In this document: positions 24,016 to 33,740 of the stretch, piece after piece
How the letters are laid out: each line of letters starts with the position of its first letter
Numbering within the stretch: position 1 is the stretch's first letter
DNA from: Ohtaekwangia koreensis
GTDB taxonomy: Bacteria > Bacteroidota > Bacteroidia > Cytophagales > Cyclobacteriaceae
Length of the DNA: 64,000 nt
Direction of reading: 5' to 3'
Assembly: GCF_900167975.1 (NCBI RefSeq)
Contig: NZ_FUZU01000004.1
Coordinates: 496,001 to 560,000 of the forward strand
Translations under genes and position numbers: made by a program
Notes under the pieces: model-generated
Told to the model about the DNA's origin: nothing
Databases searched by the model: none
Seen by the model: only the letters and a program-made list of their open reading frames with translations

Positions 24016-25584
24016 TCACCGGTTCTTCAGCAACACCGTAACCGGTCGCTCAAAGAGGTCTTTACCTTCATACACCACCTGAAAGTTTTCACCAGCGAGT
24101 TCAGCTATATGTCGCTTTTGTGTTACAATGTAGAATTGATCATGCGCATTGGCATAATCGTGAAGTGCTGCCGGTGTTTCAATTTTATTTACAGGTTTCT
24201 GAAAATAGAATATATAGGCAGGATTGAAATCCTTATATCCTACAACAGGTATTTCAGTGTGTTGGTTGAAATGAGCAACACTTTGCGTAACCGGATTGCG
24301 CTCATCAATTTCAGGAAAAGCGCTATAAAAAAAGATCATCAGAAAAACTACGGCCGTGAGGGTATAGATATAGAGCGCTGTGTCAAGGTCTTTTTTCCAG
24401 AGATATACCAGGGCTGCACCGGCCCCTAAAGGAAGGAGTACAAAATAGACTGCCAAACTGGAAAGGTCTTTAAGATTACTCTCGGCCTGTAAAGCAAACC
24501 ACACACCGAAAGGAATCGCTAACGCTATTATTAAATATACCAGGGCATTGATTCGAAGCTTAAGACGCTTGACCTTCCCTTTCTTCTGCACCCAATAAAA
24601 AAAGTAACCGAGTAGTATAGCAAAGAAAGGCACAGCCGGCTCCGGGTAGCTGGGAAGTATAGTGCGGGAGAAAGCAAAGAAGATAACAACGACCGTCATG
24701 GCTATAAAACAAAACTGAACAAATGCGTCTTTCCGCTGCTCTTTCCAGATCATTCTAAGCGCTTGTGGGAAAAAGAATGAGAACGGCATTAACGCTCCGA
24801 TCACAATGACAACGGATGCAAGTGGAAATCCTCCGTGGCCTTCCATGGAAGATGTAAAGCGATTTACATTGTGCTTGAAGAAAAATTGTTCGAGCCATGC
24901 TCCTTGTGTCTCCACACCTACCGCTATATACCAAGGCAGTACAATCACCAGAAAAAGCAATGTACCCTGAAATAGTTTTAGCTGCATCAATGTTTTCCAT
25001 TTAAAGTTACGTTGTGCGAACAGGAAAATCAGTACAAGCAAACCAGAGAATATAACCGCCACGGGACCTTTCGCCAATGTGGCCAAGGCTATTGCAGCAT
25101 AAAATATATAGTAGTAATTATGCTTCTTCTCCACATAAGCATATATAAAGCTTAACCAACCCAGTGTCATAAAAAAGATCAGGTAAGGATCAGGCACCGC
25201 CAAATGAAACTGAACGGCCAACTGCAATGAAGACACCAGTATCATGCCTGCATAAAAGGCAGCATCTTCATGAATCATTGTTCTGCAAAAAAGAAATACG
25301 ACCAATACCGTAAGAATGCCCATTACAGATGAGAATATACGGGCGCCAAACGGTGTTATTCCCACTATACTAAATCCTGCCTTCATAAAATAATAGTGCA
25401 GCGGTGGTTTATCCGTACGCAGCGCTTCATTAAACGTGGGTACTACCCAATCTCCGCGTTGATACATTTCCATGGCACAGCCGGCATTTTTGGCTTCGTC
25501 AAGTATATAGATAGAAGTCCCCCATATATTAGCAGTATATACTACCGCAGCCAGCGCAAGCAGCAGCACGAGATTTTTATTCAT
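24016..25584 (-). CDS. GT39 (ArnT/PMT-type) membrane glycosyltransferase
   Basis: 522 residues with about a dozen hydrophobic helices. The first periplasmic loop carries the catalytic-type Asp-Glu in YILDEAKNAGCAMEM and the RGDWVVPTFNEALRTDKPPLHYY segment that defines the ArnT/PMT superfamily. These enzymes use polyprenyl-phosphate sugars and transfer the sugar outside the inner membrane onto lipid A, protein or other glycans. A soluble C-terminal portion (about 420-522) lacks known motifs. It is divergent from a GT2 gene of the type that makes polyprenyl-phosphate sugars, a natural donor-transferase pair. Confidence 0.87.
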   Translation of the reverse strand: MNKNLVLLLALAAVVYTANIWGTSIYILDEAKNAGCAMEMYQRGDWVVPTFNEALRTDKPPLHYYFMKAGFSIVGITPFGARIFSSVMGILTVLVVFLFCRTMIHEDAAFYAGMILVSSLQLAVQFHLAVPDPYLIFFMTLGWLSFIYAYVEKKHNYYYIFYAAIALATLAKGPVAVIFSGLLVLIFLFAQRNFKWKTLMQLKLFQGTLLFLVIVLPWYIAVGVETQGAWLEQFFFKHNVNRFTSSMEGHGGFPLASVVIVIGALMPFSFFFPQALRMIWKEQRKDAFVQFCFIAMTVVVIFFAFSRTILPSYPEPAVPFFAILLGYFFYWVQKKGKVKRLKLRINALVYLIIALAIPFGVWFALQAESNLKDLSSLAVYFVLLPLGAGAALVYLWKKDLDTALYIYTLTAVVFLMIFFYSAFPEIDERNPVTQSVAHFNQHTEIPVVGYKDFNPAYIFYFQKPVNKIETPAALHDYANAHDQFYIVTQKRHIAELAGENFQVVYEGKDLFERPVTVLLKNR

Positions 25585-25788
25585 TCAAAATGTTTTAACT
25601 ATAATATAGATTGTACCAGGCTACGTATCATGTACCCATCCTTTGTAAAAGTCAGGACAAGCATATTTACACCAGTGCAATTTTAGATTAAAAAAAGATG
25701 TAGCCTGTTAAGCCGGTGTGAAGCTATCTTCATGAAATGTTAATCGCGTTATAAAGTCTGAGCAACACAAGCTTCGTTAATTTGTATC

Positions 25789-26757
25789 ATGGAACTATCG
25801 GTAGTTATTACCTTACTGAACGAGGAGGATAACATCCGCCCTCTGTTTGCCGCTATCCGTAAAGCGCTTACACATTATGATTATGAGTTGATCCTGGTGA
25901 ATGACGGATCTACAGATTCCACAGTTTCCAAAATCAAAGCGGAAGCTGATCACCGAACAAAACTTGTTTCCTTCAATCGCAATTACGGACAAACTGCTGC
26001 AATGGCAGCAGGTATCGATCATGCACAAGGCGAATATATAGTTACTATGGATGGTGATCTTCAGAACGATCCCAGCGATATACCGGCTATGTTGATGAAG
26101 TTAAAAAGTGAAGGTTGGGATGTAGTAGCAGGCAATCGAAAAAACAGACAGGATGGTTTGCTATGGCGCAGAATACCCAGCAGAATAGCAAACCGTATGA
26201 TCCGTAACCTCACCGGAGTTTTCATCCGTGACTACGGCTGTACACTAAAAGTATTTACCCGTGACATCGCGCAACGCCTCGGGTTGTATGGAGAGTTGCA
26301 TCGTTTCATTCCTATACTTGCTGTGTTACAAGGTGGAAAGATTGCAGACATGGATGTAAATCATCATGCGCGAATCCATGGGAAATCAAAATACGGAATT
26401 GGACGCACCTTGAAAGTTGCGAGCGATTTGATGCTGATGGTATTCTTTCAAAAGTACTTCAGAAGACCTATACATTTATTCGGCCCCATTGGAATCATAT
26501 CGTTTCTGATAGGCTTCGCGATAAATTTCTATCTCCTGGTCTTAAAGATTATGGGGCAAGATATATGGGGAAGGCCTATCTTAATTCTTGGTGCTTCACT
26601 GATACTGGCGGGTATACAATTTTTAACATTTGGACTTATCGCAGAGCTGATCATGCGAACGTACTATGAGTCACAAAACAAAAAGACTTATACTATCCGG
26701 GAAGTATTTACAGGCTCAAGACCTTCGCGCATTTTAGAAGAGGAAGTATCGGTTTGA
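25789..26757 (+). CDS. GT2 polyprenyl-phosphate glycosyltransferase (DPM1/GtrB/ArnC type)
   Basis: 322 residues. GT-A domain: LSVVITLLNEEDNI at the start, VNDGSTDST, the metal-binding MDGDLQNDP, and RQDGLLWRRIPSRIANRMIRNLTG. Two C-terminal membrane helices (PIGIISFLIGFAINFYLL; ILGASLILAGIQFLTFGLIAEL) anchor it, as in GtrB/ArnC. It would load a sugar from a nucleotide donor onto undecaprenyl phosphate at the cytoplasmic face. Its last 70 bases overlap, tail to tail, the end of the hydroxylase gene on the other strand. Confidence 0.92.
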   Translation: MELSVVITLLNEEDNIRPLFAAIRKALTHYDYELILVNDGSTDSTVSKIKAEADHRTKLVSFNRNYGQTAAMAAGIDHAQGEYIVTMDGDLQNDPSDIPAMLMKLKSEGWDVVAGNRKNRQDGLLWRRIPSRIANRMIRNLTGVFIRDYGCTLKVFTRDIAQRLGLYGELHRFIPILAVLQGGKIADMDVNHHARIHGKSKYGIGRTLKVASDLMLMVFFQKYFRRPIHLFGPIGIISFLIGFAINFYLLVLKIMGQDIWGRPILILGASLILAGIQFLTFGLIAELIMRTYYESQNKKTYTIREVFTGSRPSRILEEEVSV

Positions 26758-27527
26758 AGTGTACGCGATTTTACTTCATCAAAACGGTCGTCATATCCGG
26801 CTTGCAGCGTACCCATCCAGCGATCCCACCAAAGGAAATATAGTCCATAGTTTCCATGAAAATGCTGGTGATGCATATTATGATTAATGGAAGTATTGAT
26901 CCACTTGCCTACCCTGCTTTTTGAAAATCCCTTCGGATAGAGCTCGTAGCCTAAATGTCCATATACATTATAGGTCATCATAAACAACAGAAATATACCT
27001 ATGGCCAACGGGTGTACGGGAAATATGAAAGCCATGAAGGCAATAACACTCCCTTCGATCACGGCTTCCAGCGGGTGAAATGAAAATGCCGCCCATGGTG
27101 ACGGGTTGGTCGACAGGTGGTGTACTTTATGGAACCATTTAAAAACACGTTTACCATGCATCCATCGGTGTGTCCAATAAAAGTAAGCATCGTGTATTAC
27201 AATCATCAGAAATATACTTCCAATAAAGTATACAATGCCGTATTCATTGATATTGTAATAGGACTGTGTAAAGCGTGCGATCGGAGAAACAAAAACAATA
27301 AAGCCAATCGCTGTAAAGATGAATGACGTTAGAACGGAAAATAAAATCTCGCGCCAGTAGTCTGTGCCGGCCGGAAAGCGTTGTTGTATCTTCAACGCAA
27401 ACCAGCTTCTTCTTTTAATCACGTAGTAAATCAGAAAAGCAACCGAAGCAATAATCATGTAACGCAGCAGTATAACGCTGAATAACATGTAGGGATTTTT
27501 ATTGCCGGTTAACCAATCCGTGTTCAT
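26688..27527 (-). CDS. sterol desaturase / fatty acid hydroxylase family protein
   Basis: 279 residues with four or so hydrophobic helices. The diiron His clusters are HDAYFYWTHRWMH, KVFKWFHKVHHLSTN, and NHNMHHQHFHGNYG. The family oxidises lipid or sterol-like substrates at membranes. The C-terminal ~23 residues after DEVKSR have no family features and are encoded in the 70-base overlap with the GT2 gene, so the frame may have been extended by loss of an earlier stop. It lies 7 bases after surE on the same strand and is likely co-transcribed with it. Confidence 0.88.
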   Translation of the reverse strand: MNTDWLTGNKNPYMLFSVILLRYMIIASVAFLIYYVIKRRSWFALKIQQRFPAGTDYWREILFSVLTSFIFTAIGFIVFVSPIARFTQSYYNINEYGIVYFIGSIFLMIVIHDAYFYWTHRWMHGKRVFKWFHKVHHLSTNPSPWAAFSFHPLEAVIEGSVIAFMAFIFPVHPLAIGIFLLFMMTYNVYGHLGYELYPKGFSKSRVGKWINTSINHNMHHQHFHGNYGLYFLWWDRWMGTLQAGYDDRFDEVKSRTLQTDTSSSKMREGLEPVNTSRIV

Positions 27528-27534
27528 CTATAGT

Positions 27535-28380
27535 TTATTGAATTTTCAATCCATCTTCTGCTCCGGGTATACGATACTCGCTTACTTCAGTTTGTTCCGA
27601 ACGGTCGAGGATCTCCCATTCTTCATTGAGTATAGATATAGCCTGGTGTGCGGTGAGATCGAACTGGCAAGGCACAACCGAAACATAGTTGTTTGCTATA
27701 GCCCACTCATCGTTATCTTCACCCTTGTCGAAGTTAACAAAACTTCCGGCCATCCAGAAATACCGGCGGCCATTCGGATCAAAGCGTTGATCAAATTCTT
27801 CAACCCATTTTGCATTGGCCTGACGGCAGATGCGAACGCCTTTCAGCGGTTGGCTTTGCTTGGGAGGGAAGTTAACATTTAATGCTACTCCTTTCGGCAA
27901 ACCTTTATCCAAAACCTGTTTGGTAATTTTCTTTATATATTCTTCGGTATGCGAGAAGTCTGCATCATGTGAATAGTCACACAGTGAAAAACCAATCGCA
28001 GGAGTTCCTTCTATAGCACCTTCAATGGCTGCGGACATAGTGCCAGAGTATAGCACACTGATAGAAGTGTTACTTCCGTGGTTGATGCCGCTGACAACAA
28101 CATCGGGTTGACGCTGGCCCTTCAACACAAAGTGTCTGGCCATCTTTACGCAATCGGCCGGTGTACCTGAACATTGATACGCTTTCACACCTTTAAACAC
28201 CAGGTTCTCTTCCAAACGCAACGACTCCCCTACTGTAATGGCATGTCCCATTCCGGATTGCGGACTATCAGGCGCGACTACGAGTACATCGCCTAATTCT
28301 TTCATAACATTAATCAGTGTAAGAATTCCTTTGGAAGTGATTCCATCATCGTTGGAAACTAAAATAAGAGGTCGGGGCAT
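27535..28380 (-). CDS. surE: 5'/3'-nucleotidase SurE
   Basis: 281 residues. N-terminal LVSNDDGITSKGI carries the metal-binding Asp pair D10-D11. VVAPDSPQSGMGHAIT, SGTPADCVKMA and VVSGINHGSNTSISVLYSGTM are all SurE signatures. It dephosphorylates nucleoside monophosphates and is divalent-metal dependent. It is slightly longer than many SurE proteins (about 250-265) because of its C-terminus. The downstream neighbour is the lipid hydroxylase. Confidence 0.96.
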   Translation of the reverse strand: MPRPLILVSNDDGITSKGILTLINVMKELGDVLVVAPDSPQSGMGHAITVGESLRLEENLVFKGVKAYQCSGTPADCVKMARHFVLKGQRQPDVVVSGINHGSNTSISVLYSGTMSAAIEGAIEGTPAIGFSLCDYSHDADFSHTEEYIKKITKQVLDKGLPKGVALNVNFPPKQSQPLKGVRICRQANAKWVEEFDQRFDPNGRRYFWMAGSFVNFDKGEDNDEWAIANNYVSVVPCQFDLTAHQAISILNEEWEILDRSEQTEVSEYRIPGAEDGLKIQ

Positions 28381-28420
28381 ATTGAAGTGTGAATATTAAT
28401 ATATAGTGCGTAAAGATAGT

Positions 28421-29089
28421 TCAGGTACCGAAGAGTGAGTTATAGTATGCCACAATTTTCGCCAGGTCGTACTTTTCATCGTACTTCAGGTGATTCGTTT
28501 TCATATACTTCTCTACTTCCTCGCCACGCTTGCCCATCAAATCAAGCAAGTCGTTTTTGTTGCCGTTGAACTCCACTATATCACCATCCTCTTCCATAAA
28601 GAAATATTTATAGACGAGCACTACGCGTGTATAGGAGCCAACATAATACGGAGAGCTATAGGTTCTGTTTTCGAGTGCTTCGCGTACGAGCAAAGTCATC
28701 TTCCCTTCTTCGAGCAATTCAAAAAAAATAGGGGCGCGGTAACCTGACTGAGTTGTAAAGGGCAATGCAAAAAACTGACGATAACGGTGAACGGTGTTAT
28801 CAAATATTTCGAAGAAGAGCACTTTGCGTGCTGAGTATGCCTCTACTTTCTGATCGCGGTAGTTATACTGCAGCAGGTCTTGTTGAAGATCGTATTTTAC
28901 CAATCCCTTCAATGTATCTCCCTGCAGCAAAACAATTTTGCCTTCATGCCAGAGTTCAAACGGCCATTGTTGTGCTTTGGAAGGAAAAGAGAGAACGGTA
29001 GAAATCAATACAAGACAAGAGAACATTTTCAGCGTGTAGGCCAAACGTTCCGGATAGTATGTTCTGTTCTTTTCTTTCAATGCAATCAT
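28421..29089 (-). CDS. secreted protein of unknown function
   Basis: 222 residues; I do not recognise the family. A hydrophobic segment ([20 protein letters not shown], ending at about residue 40) looks like a signal peptide, and an internal Met at residue 22 would make it a canonical one. The rest is rich in beta-type and aromatic residues ([42 protein letters not shown]), then a charged helical end. Its ATG overlaps the TGA of ribBA by four bases, so it is co-translated with a riboflavin enzyme, without an obvious reason. Confidence 0.7.
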   Translation of the reverse strand: MIALKEKNRTYYPERLAYTLKMFSCLVLISTVLSFPSKAQQWPFELWHEGKIVLLQGDTLKGLVKYDLQQDLLQYNYRDQKVEAYSARKVLFFEIFDNTVHRYRQFFALPFTTQSGYRAPIFFELLEEGKMTLLVREALENRTYSSPYYVGSYTRVVLVYKYFFMEEDGDIVEFNGNKNDLLDLMGKRGEEVEKYMKTNHLKYDEKYDLAKIVAYYNSLFGT

Positions 29090-30309
29090 TTAGTTCTCGC
29101 CTTCAATATAGTATGTCCAAGCTTGTCGCGCTTGGTTAACAAATAACGTTCGTTGTGTGGATTCGGTACAATCTCGATCGGAACATTATCGATAATTTCC
29201 AAACCATAGCCCATCAGTCCAACACGTTTCTTAGGGTTATTCGTAATTAGCTTGATTTTGGTTATACCCAAGTCGCGAATAATTTGTGCTCCCACGCCAT
29301 AATCGCGTTCATCCATATCAAATCCAAGCTGGAGGTTTGCCTCCACGGTATCCAATCCTTGCTCCTGCAATTTATATGCCTTCAGTTTATTAAGCAGGCC
29401 GATGCCTCTTCCCTCCTGTTTCATATATAGCACTACGCCTTTTCCTTCCTGGTCAACAATCTCCATCGCTCTGTGCAACTGTGATCCACAATCACAACGG
29501 CATGAGCCGAATATATCGCCCGTTACACAGGAAGAGTGTACGCGCACCATCACCGGTTCATCTTTATCCCACGTACCTTTTACCAATGCCATGTGAACAT
29601 CCAGTGTGTTGGTTTGTTCGTATGCAATTAATTTAAAGTGACCATGCTCCGTTGGCATATCCACTTCAATCTCGCGTTTGATAAGCGACTCCTTTTTCAA
29701 ACGGTATTCGATCAGATCTTTAATCGATACGAGCTTCAGGTTAAAACGTTTTGCCACCTTCACCAGGTCTGGCAGACGCGCCATCGAACCATCTTCGTTC
29801 ATGATTTCCACCAATACACCGGCGGGCTTAAAGCCTGCGAGTCTTGCGAAATCTATAGCAGCTTCTGTATGACCACTTCTTCGTAACACACCACCACGCT
29901 TGGCACGAAGTGGGAATATATGTCCGGGTTTACCAAGCTCTTCAGGTTTTGTTTCCGGATCAACCAGGGCACGTATAGTTTTAAAGCGATCGTGCGCTGA
30001 AATTCCGGTAGTACAACCATGACCGATCAAATCAACTGACACTGTGAATGGAGTTTCAAACACCGCTGTGTTTTTACCAACCATTAATTCGAGGCCGAGT
30101 TCTTCACATCGATCTTCATTCAAGGGAGCACAGATCAATCCGCGACCATGTGTGGCCATGAAGTTAACGATCTCGGGAGTAATACATTCAGCCGCACAAA
30201 TAAAATCTCCTTCATTTTCGCGGTCCTCATCGTCCACCACTATAATTACCTTACCGTTCTTGATTTCTTCAAGGGCTTCTTCGATCGTGTTTAATTTGAT
30301 GTCGTTCAT
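29086..30309 (-). CDS. ribBA: bifunctional DHBP synthase / GTP cyclohydrolase II
   Basis: 407 residues. N-terminal half (about 1-203): 3,4-dihydroxy-2-butanone-4-phosphate synthase with [24 protein letters not shown] and the [12 protein letters not shown] segment. C-terminal half: GTP cyclohydrolase II with zinc ligands in [26 protein letters not shown], and [16 protein letters not shown]. Both committed steps of riboflavin synthesis are thus fused. The remaining rib genes are not in the window. It is followed by the overlapping secreted protein of unknown function. Confidence 0.97.
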   Translation of the reverse strand: MNDIKLNTIEEALEEIKNGKVIIVVDDEDRENEGDFICAAECITPEIVNFMATHGRGLICAPLNEDRCEELGLELMVGKNTAVFETPFTVSVDLIGHGCTTGISAHDRFKTIRALVDPETKPEELGKPGHIFPLRAKRGGVLRRSGHTEAAIDFARLAGFKPAGVLVEIMNEDGSMARLPDLVKVAKRFNLKLVSIKDLIEYRLKKESLIKREIEVDMPTEHGHFKLIAYEQTNTLDVHMALVKGTWDKDEPVMVRVHSSCVTGDIFGSCRCDCGSQLHRAMEIVDQEGKGVVLYMKQEGRGIGLLNKLKAYKLQEQGLDTVEANLQLGFDMDERDYGVGAQIIRDLGITKIKLITNNPKKRVGLMGYGLEIIDNVPIEIVPNPHNERYLLTKRDKLGHTILKARTK

Positions 30310-30436
30310 GTTGTATAGTTCCCGTTATGATTTCCGCGAAGAGGAAATCGTTCTGTTACAGCTTCATTCCTGCTAGTGAATGGAAGCCTTTTTATCTCGC
30401 TCTCTTTAACAAAGACTTCGTGAAGTCTGTTCCAAA

Positions 30437-32356
30437 TCATTTTGCAATTACAATTCCCAGTATCACCGCCAGGTCTTTTTCAGCCCCTTTCAACTGTTCA
30501 TGAATCGTAAAATACTTCTCAAGGTCTTCTTCCGTTGTAGCCTGTTTCATCTGCTGCAGGTTTTCTTCCATCAGCTTTTGTATCATCCTGAATTTTAAAC
30601 GCAGCACATTCGTATAGGCTACATCGTGCAATATTTCACGCTCGTGCGGAAAGTAAATATGATATTCTTCGCCCCACGATTTACTGGTCTCATATCGTGA
30701 AGTGGTTAACTCGGCTACCATGTTGCGTGCCGTAACAGAACCATGTTCCATGAAATATAGCGGATCGCGTACTTCACCACGCTCGGCTCCTTCGCGAAAA
30801 GCAAGGTAAATTTCCTTAAACACCGGATTCACAAACTCAACGTCTTCCAGTTCGGCCATCATGAAATCAATCAGGCGCTGATCATCATACGCGTTCTCGG
30901 CATAGTTCAGCAGTAAACGAATCGTTTCGCGTTCCTGCACCTGCACCATACCAGACGTATCAAGCTTCGTAGCGGTTGCCACATCCGGAAGTATATCTGC
31001 TACAGGGGCTTTTGCATCGCTGCGTGTTTTCTCCTGTTGTTGCTTTTGACGTTCTCCGATCAGGATCTTGTTAAGCTCGGTGAGCAGAACGGATTCCTGC
31101 ATCTTTAGCAACTGCCCTGTTTCCTGGATATAGACCGAGCGTTTGATCGGATCAGGGATCAGCGATATACTCGTAACGATCTCGCGTATAGCTTCGGCTT
31201 TTTTTATAGGATCATGAACCGATTCCGATGCAAGCAAATCGATCTTGAATGAGATAAAATCTTTTGAGTGTGATTTGAGGTATTGCTTGAATTCGGTGCT
31301 CCCCATTTTCTTGGAGTAGCTGTCCGGATCATCACCATCGGGCAACAATACTACGCGAACGTTCAAACCACCTTTTAACACCAGGTCTATCCCTCGAAGG
31401 GCGGCCTTTATACCTGCAGCATCTCCATCAAACAGAACCGTAACATTTTCAGTAAACCTTCTGATGAGTTTGATCTGCTCCTCCGTAAATGCAGTACCGG
31501 ATGAAGCCACAACATTGTCAACATCAGCCTGATGCATGGAGATCACATCAGTATAGCCTTCCACGATGTAACAAAAATCTTCTCTGCGAATGGCGTTCTT
31601 TGCCTGGAACATACCATAGAGTACATTGCTCTTATGGTATATCTCTGTCTCAGGAGAATTTATATACTTGGGCTGATCTTTTTCTTTCGTGAGGATGCGC
31701 GCACCAAACGCGATCACCTTCCCGGAAAGGTTATGTACCGGGAAAATTACTCTTCCGCGGAAGCGATCATAAAACCTGCCGCCTTCTTTTTTCACGATCA
31801 AGCCTGCCTTTTCCAGCAAGTCATCGGTATAGCCAATCCCCATAGCCTTTTTGCTCAGGTGATCCCATTCATTCAAGCTATAGCCTAACTCAAACTTTTC
31901 AAGCGTGCGATCATGAAAGCCGCGTTCGCGGAAATAACTCAGCCCTATACTTTGTCCTTCTTCGGATGTTGTGAGCGACTCTTTATAATAATCTTTCGCA
32001 TAGTTCATCAGCGCATACAATCTGTCGCGATCGCTTTGCTGAAGAATATCTTCGGGTGTACGGGCTTCTTCTTTGAGATCAACCCCATATTTTTTGCCGA
32101 GATAACGAATGGCTTCGATATAGCTCATTCCCTCGTGCTCCATCACAAACGTGATGCTGTCGCCACCTTTGCCGCTGCTGAAATCTTTAAAGATTCCTTT
32201 CGCAGGAACGACATAAAAGGATGCTGTCTTTTCGTTTGTAAAGGGACTTAACGCCTTGTAATTCTGGCCACTACGTTTCAGAGACACAAAATCTCCTACC
32301 ACATCAACAATGTCAACACGGCTCCTTACTTCATCTATTGTTTCGCGGGAGATCAT
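30437..32356 (-). CDS. dnaG: DNA primase lacking zinc ligands
   Basis: 639 residues, normal for DnaG. It makes RNA primers for replication. N-terminal CHC2-type zinc-ribbon region (1-100), TOPRIM catalytic core (FCYIVEGYTDVISMHQADV, VTVLFDGDAAGIKAALRG, LPDGDDPDSY), and a helicase-binding C-terminal domain. Odd: where most primases have C-P-F-H and C-x2-C, this protein has SPFT and KDFSSG, so all four zinc ligands are missing while the surrounding NEKTASFYVVPAKGIF fold is kept. I believe relatives in this phylum share the change. Confidence 0.95.
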   Translation of the reverse strand: MISRETIDEVRSRVDIVDVVGDFVSLKRSGQNYKALSPFTNEKTASFYVVPAKGIFKDFSSGKGGDSITFVMEHEGMSYIEAIRYLGKKYGVDLKEEARTPEDILQQSDRDRLYALMNYAKDYYKESLTTSEEGQSIGLSYFRERGFHDRTLEKFELGYSLNEWDHLSKKAMGIGYTDDLLEKAGLIVKKEGGRFYDRFRGRVIFPVHNLSGKVIAFGARILTKEKDQPKYINSPETEIYHKSNVLYGMFQAKNAIRREDFCYIVEGYTDVISMHQADVDNVVASSGTAFTEEQIKLIRRFTENVTVLFDGDAAGIKAALRGIDLVLKGGLNVRVVLLPDGDDPDSYSKKMGSTEFKQYLKSHSKDFISFKIDLLASESVHDPIKKAEAIREIVTSISLIPDPIKRSVYIQETGQLLKMQESVLLTELNKILIGERQKQQQEKTRSDAKAPVADILPDVATATKLDTSGMVQVQERETIRLLLNYAENAYDDQRLIDFMMAELEDVEFVNPVFKEIYLAFREGAERGEVRDPLYFMEHGSVTARNMVAELTTSRYETSKSWGEEYHIYFPHEREILHDVAYTNVLRLKFRMIQKLMEENLQQMKQATTEEDLEKYFTIHEQLKGAEKDLAVILGIVIAK

Positions 32357-32581
32357 TCTTAAAATGCTGTCCGGGCAAAGATACTTTAATCCGCCAAAGT
32401 CAAATAGTCCGGGTGCAAGAGTTTATTGTAACAGAATAAGGTTTGCGGACTCTATTATAGTACTATGGACTTATCAGACTTTCCATCTAAATTGCGCCCG
32501 TTTTCACGGATTTCGGATTTTGGTTCGAATAAATTGAATTAACGGAACTTTAATCCTGCATCTGAAATTTGACATTCTGAA

Positions 32582-33667
32582 ATGATTACATCTGCCGACA
32601 TACTGAAAGCTCTTTCTACAGTAGAAGATCCTGACCTGAAACGCGACCTGGTTACCCTGAACATGATTAAAGATGTGAAGGTTGAACCGAAAAAAGTAAG
32701 CTTCACGGTTGTACTGACAACACCTGCGTGCCCACTGAAAGAAAAAATCCGACAGGATTGTGAAGATGCTGTTGAGAAAGTAACAGGTCCGGATGTTGAT
32801 ATCTATATTTTAATGACGTCTTCCGTAACAACCTTACGGGACAATGCTCCGCTCCTTCCTGGCGTAAAAAATATAATTGCCATTGCCTCTGGTAAAGGTG
32901 GCGTGGGTAAATCTACGGTGACGTCTAACCTGGCCGTTGCGTTGGCACAAACCGGAGCGAAAGTAGGGTTGATCGATGCAGATATATACGGTCCATCTAT
33001 ACCCGTGATGTTCAACTGCGAGCATGAACAGCCCATGGTAAAACAGGTCAATGGAAAGAACATCATCATTCCGATAGAACAATATAATGTGAAGCTGATT
33101 TCTATTGGCTTCCTTGCTCCACCTGACAGTGCTGTAGTTTGGCGCGGCCCGATGGCAAGCTCTGCACTGAAACAATTTTTCAGTGATGCCGATTGGGGTG
33201 AACTTGATTACTTATTGATCGACCTGCCTCCAGGTACAAGCGATATACATCTTACCATGGTGCAGACTGTGCCTGTAACGGGTGCCGTGATTGTTACCAC
33301 ACCACAGAAAGTAGCACTCGCAGATGCGAACAAAGGTATGGCGATGTTCAAGCAACCGCAGATTAATGTACCGATCCTCGGTGTTGTGGAGAACATGGCT
33401 TACTTCACACCGGAAGAATTGCCGGATAATAAATACTATATCTTCGGAAAAGATGGTGGCAAGAACTTATCGGAAAAACATAACGTTCCATTTTTAGGTC
33501 AGATACCGTTGGTACAAAGCATCCGCGAAAGCGGTGACAGCGGTTTGCCTGCAGCTATGAAGGAAGGTCCAACGGCCGAAGCCTTCAAAGACCTGGCAAA
33601 GACATTGGCAAGACAGATTGCTATTCGCAATGCACAAAAGCCAACGCTGGTAACGGATGTGAAATAA
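32582..33667 (+). CDS. Mrp/NBP35-family Fe-S carrier ATPase
   Basis: 361 residues. N-terminal MIP18 (DUF59) domain of about 85 residues (ILKALSTVEDPDLKRDLVTLNMI), then a P-loop ATPase with the deviant Walker A SGKGGVGKSTV, IDADIYGPSIPVM, and LLIDLPPGTSDIHL. The C-P-x-C that bridges the carrier dimer in most Mrp proteins is absent: NMAYFTPEELPDNKYYIFG stands in its place. It likely delivers Fe-S clusters to apoproteins. The next gene, 73 bases downstream, is a NifU-type scaffold domain, which fits the role. Confidence 0.93.
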   Translation: MITSADILKALSTVEDPDLKRDLVTLNMIKDVKVEPKKVSFTVVLTTPACPLKEKIRQDCEDAVEKVTGPDVDIYILMTSSVTTLRDNAPLLPGVKNIIAIASGKGGVGKSTVTSNLAVALAQTGAKVGLIDADIYGPSIPVMFNCEHEQPMVKQVNGKNIIIPIEQYNVKLISIGFLAPPDSAVVWRGPMASSALKQFFSDADWGELDYLLIDLPPGTSDIHLTMVQTVPVTGAVIVTTPQKVALADANKGMAMFKQPQINVPILGVVENMAYFTPEELPDNKYYIFGKDGGKNLSEKHNVPFLGQIPLVQSIRESGDSGLPAAMKEGPTAEAFKDLAKTLARQIAIRNAQKPTLVTDVK

Positions 33668-33740
33668 AACTGCATCTGTAAATTCGATGCAGATTCGTTA
33701 CCTTTAGGCAGAAGAAGAATAAAGCTGAAACAGACACCTG

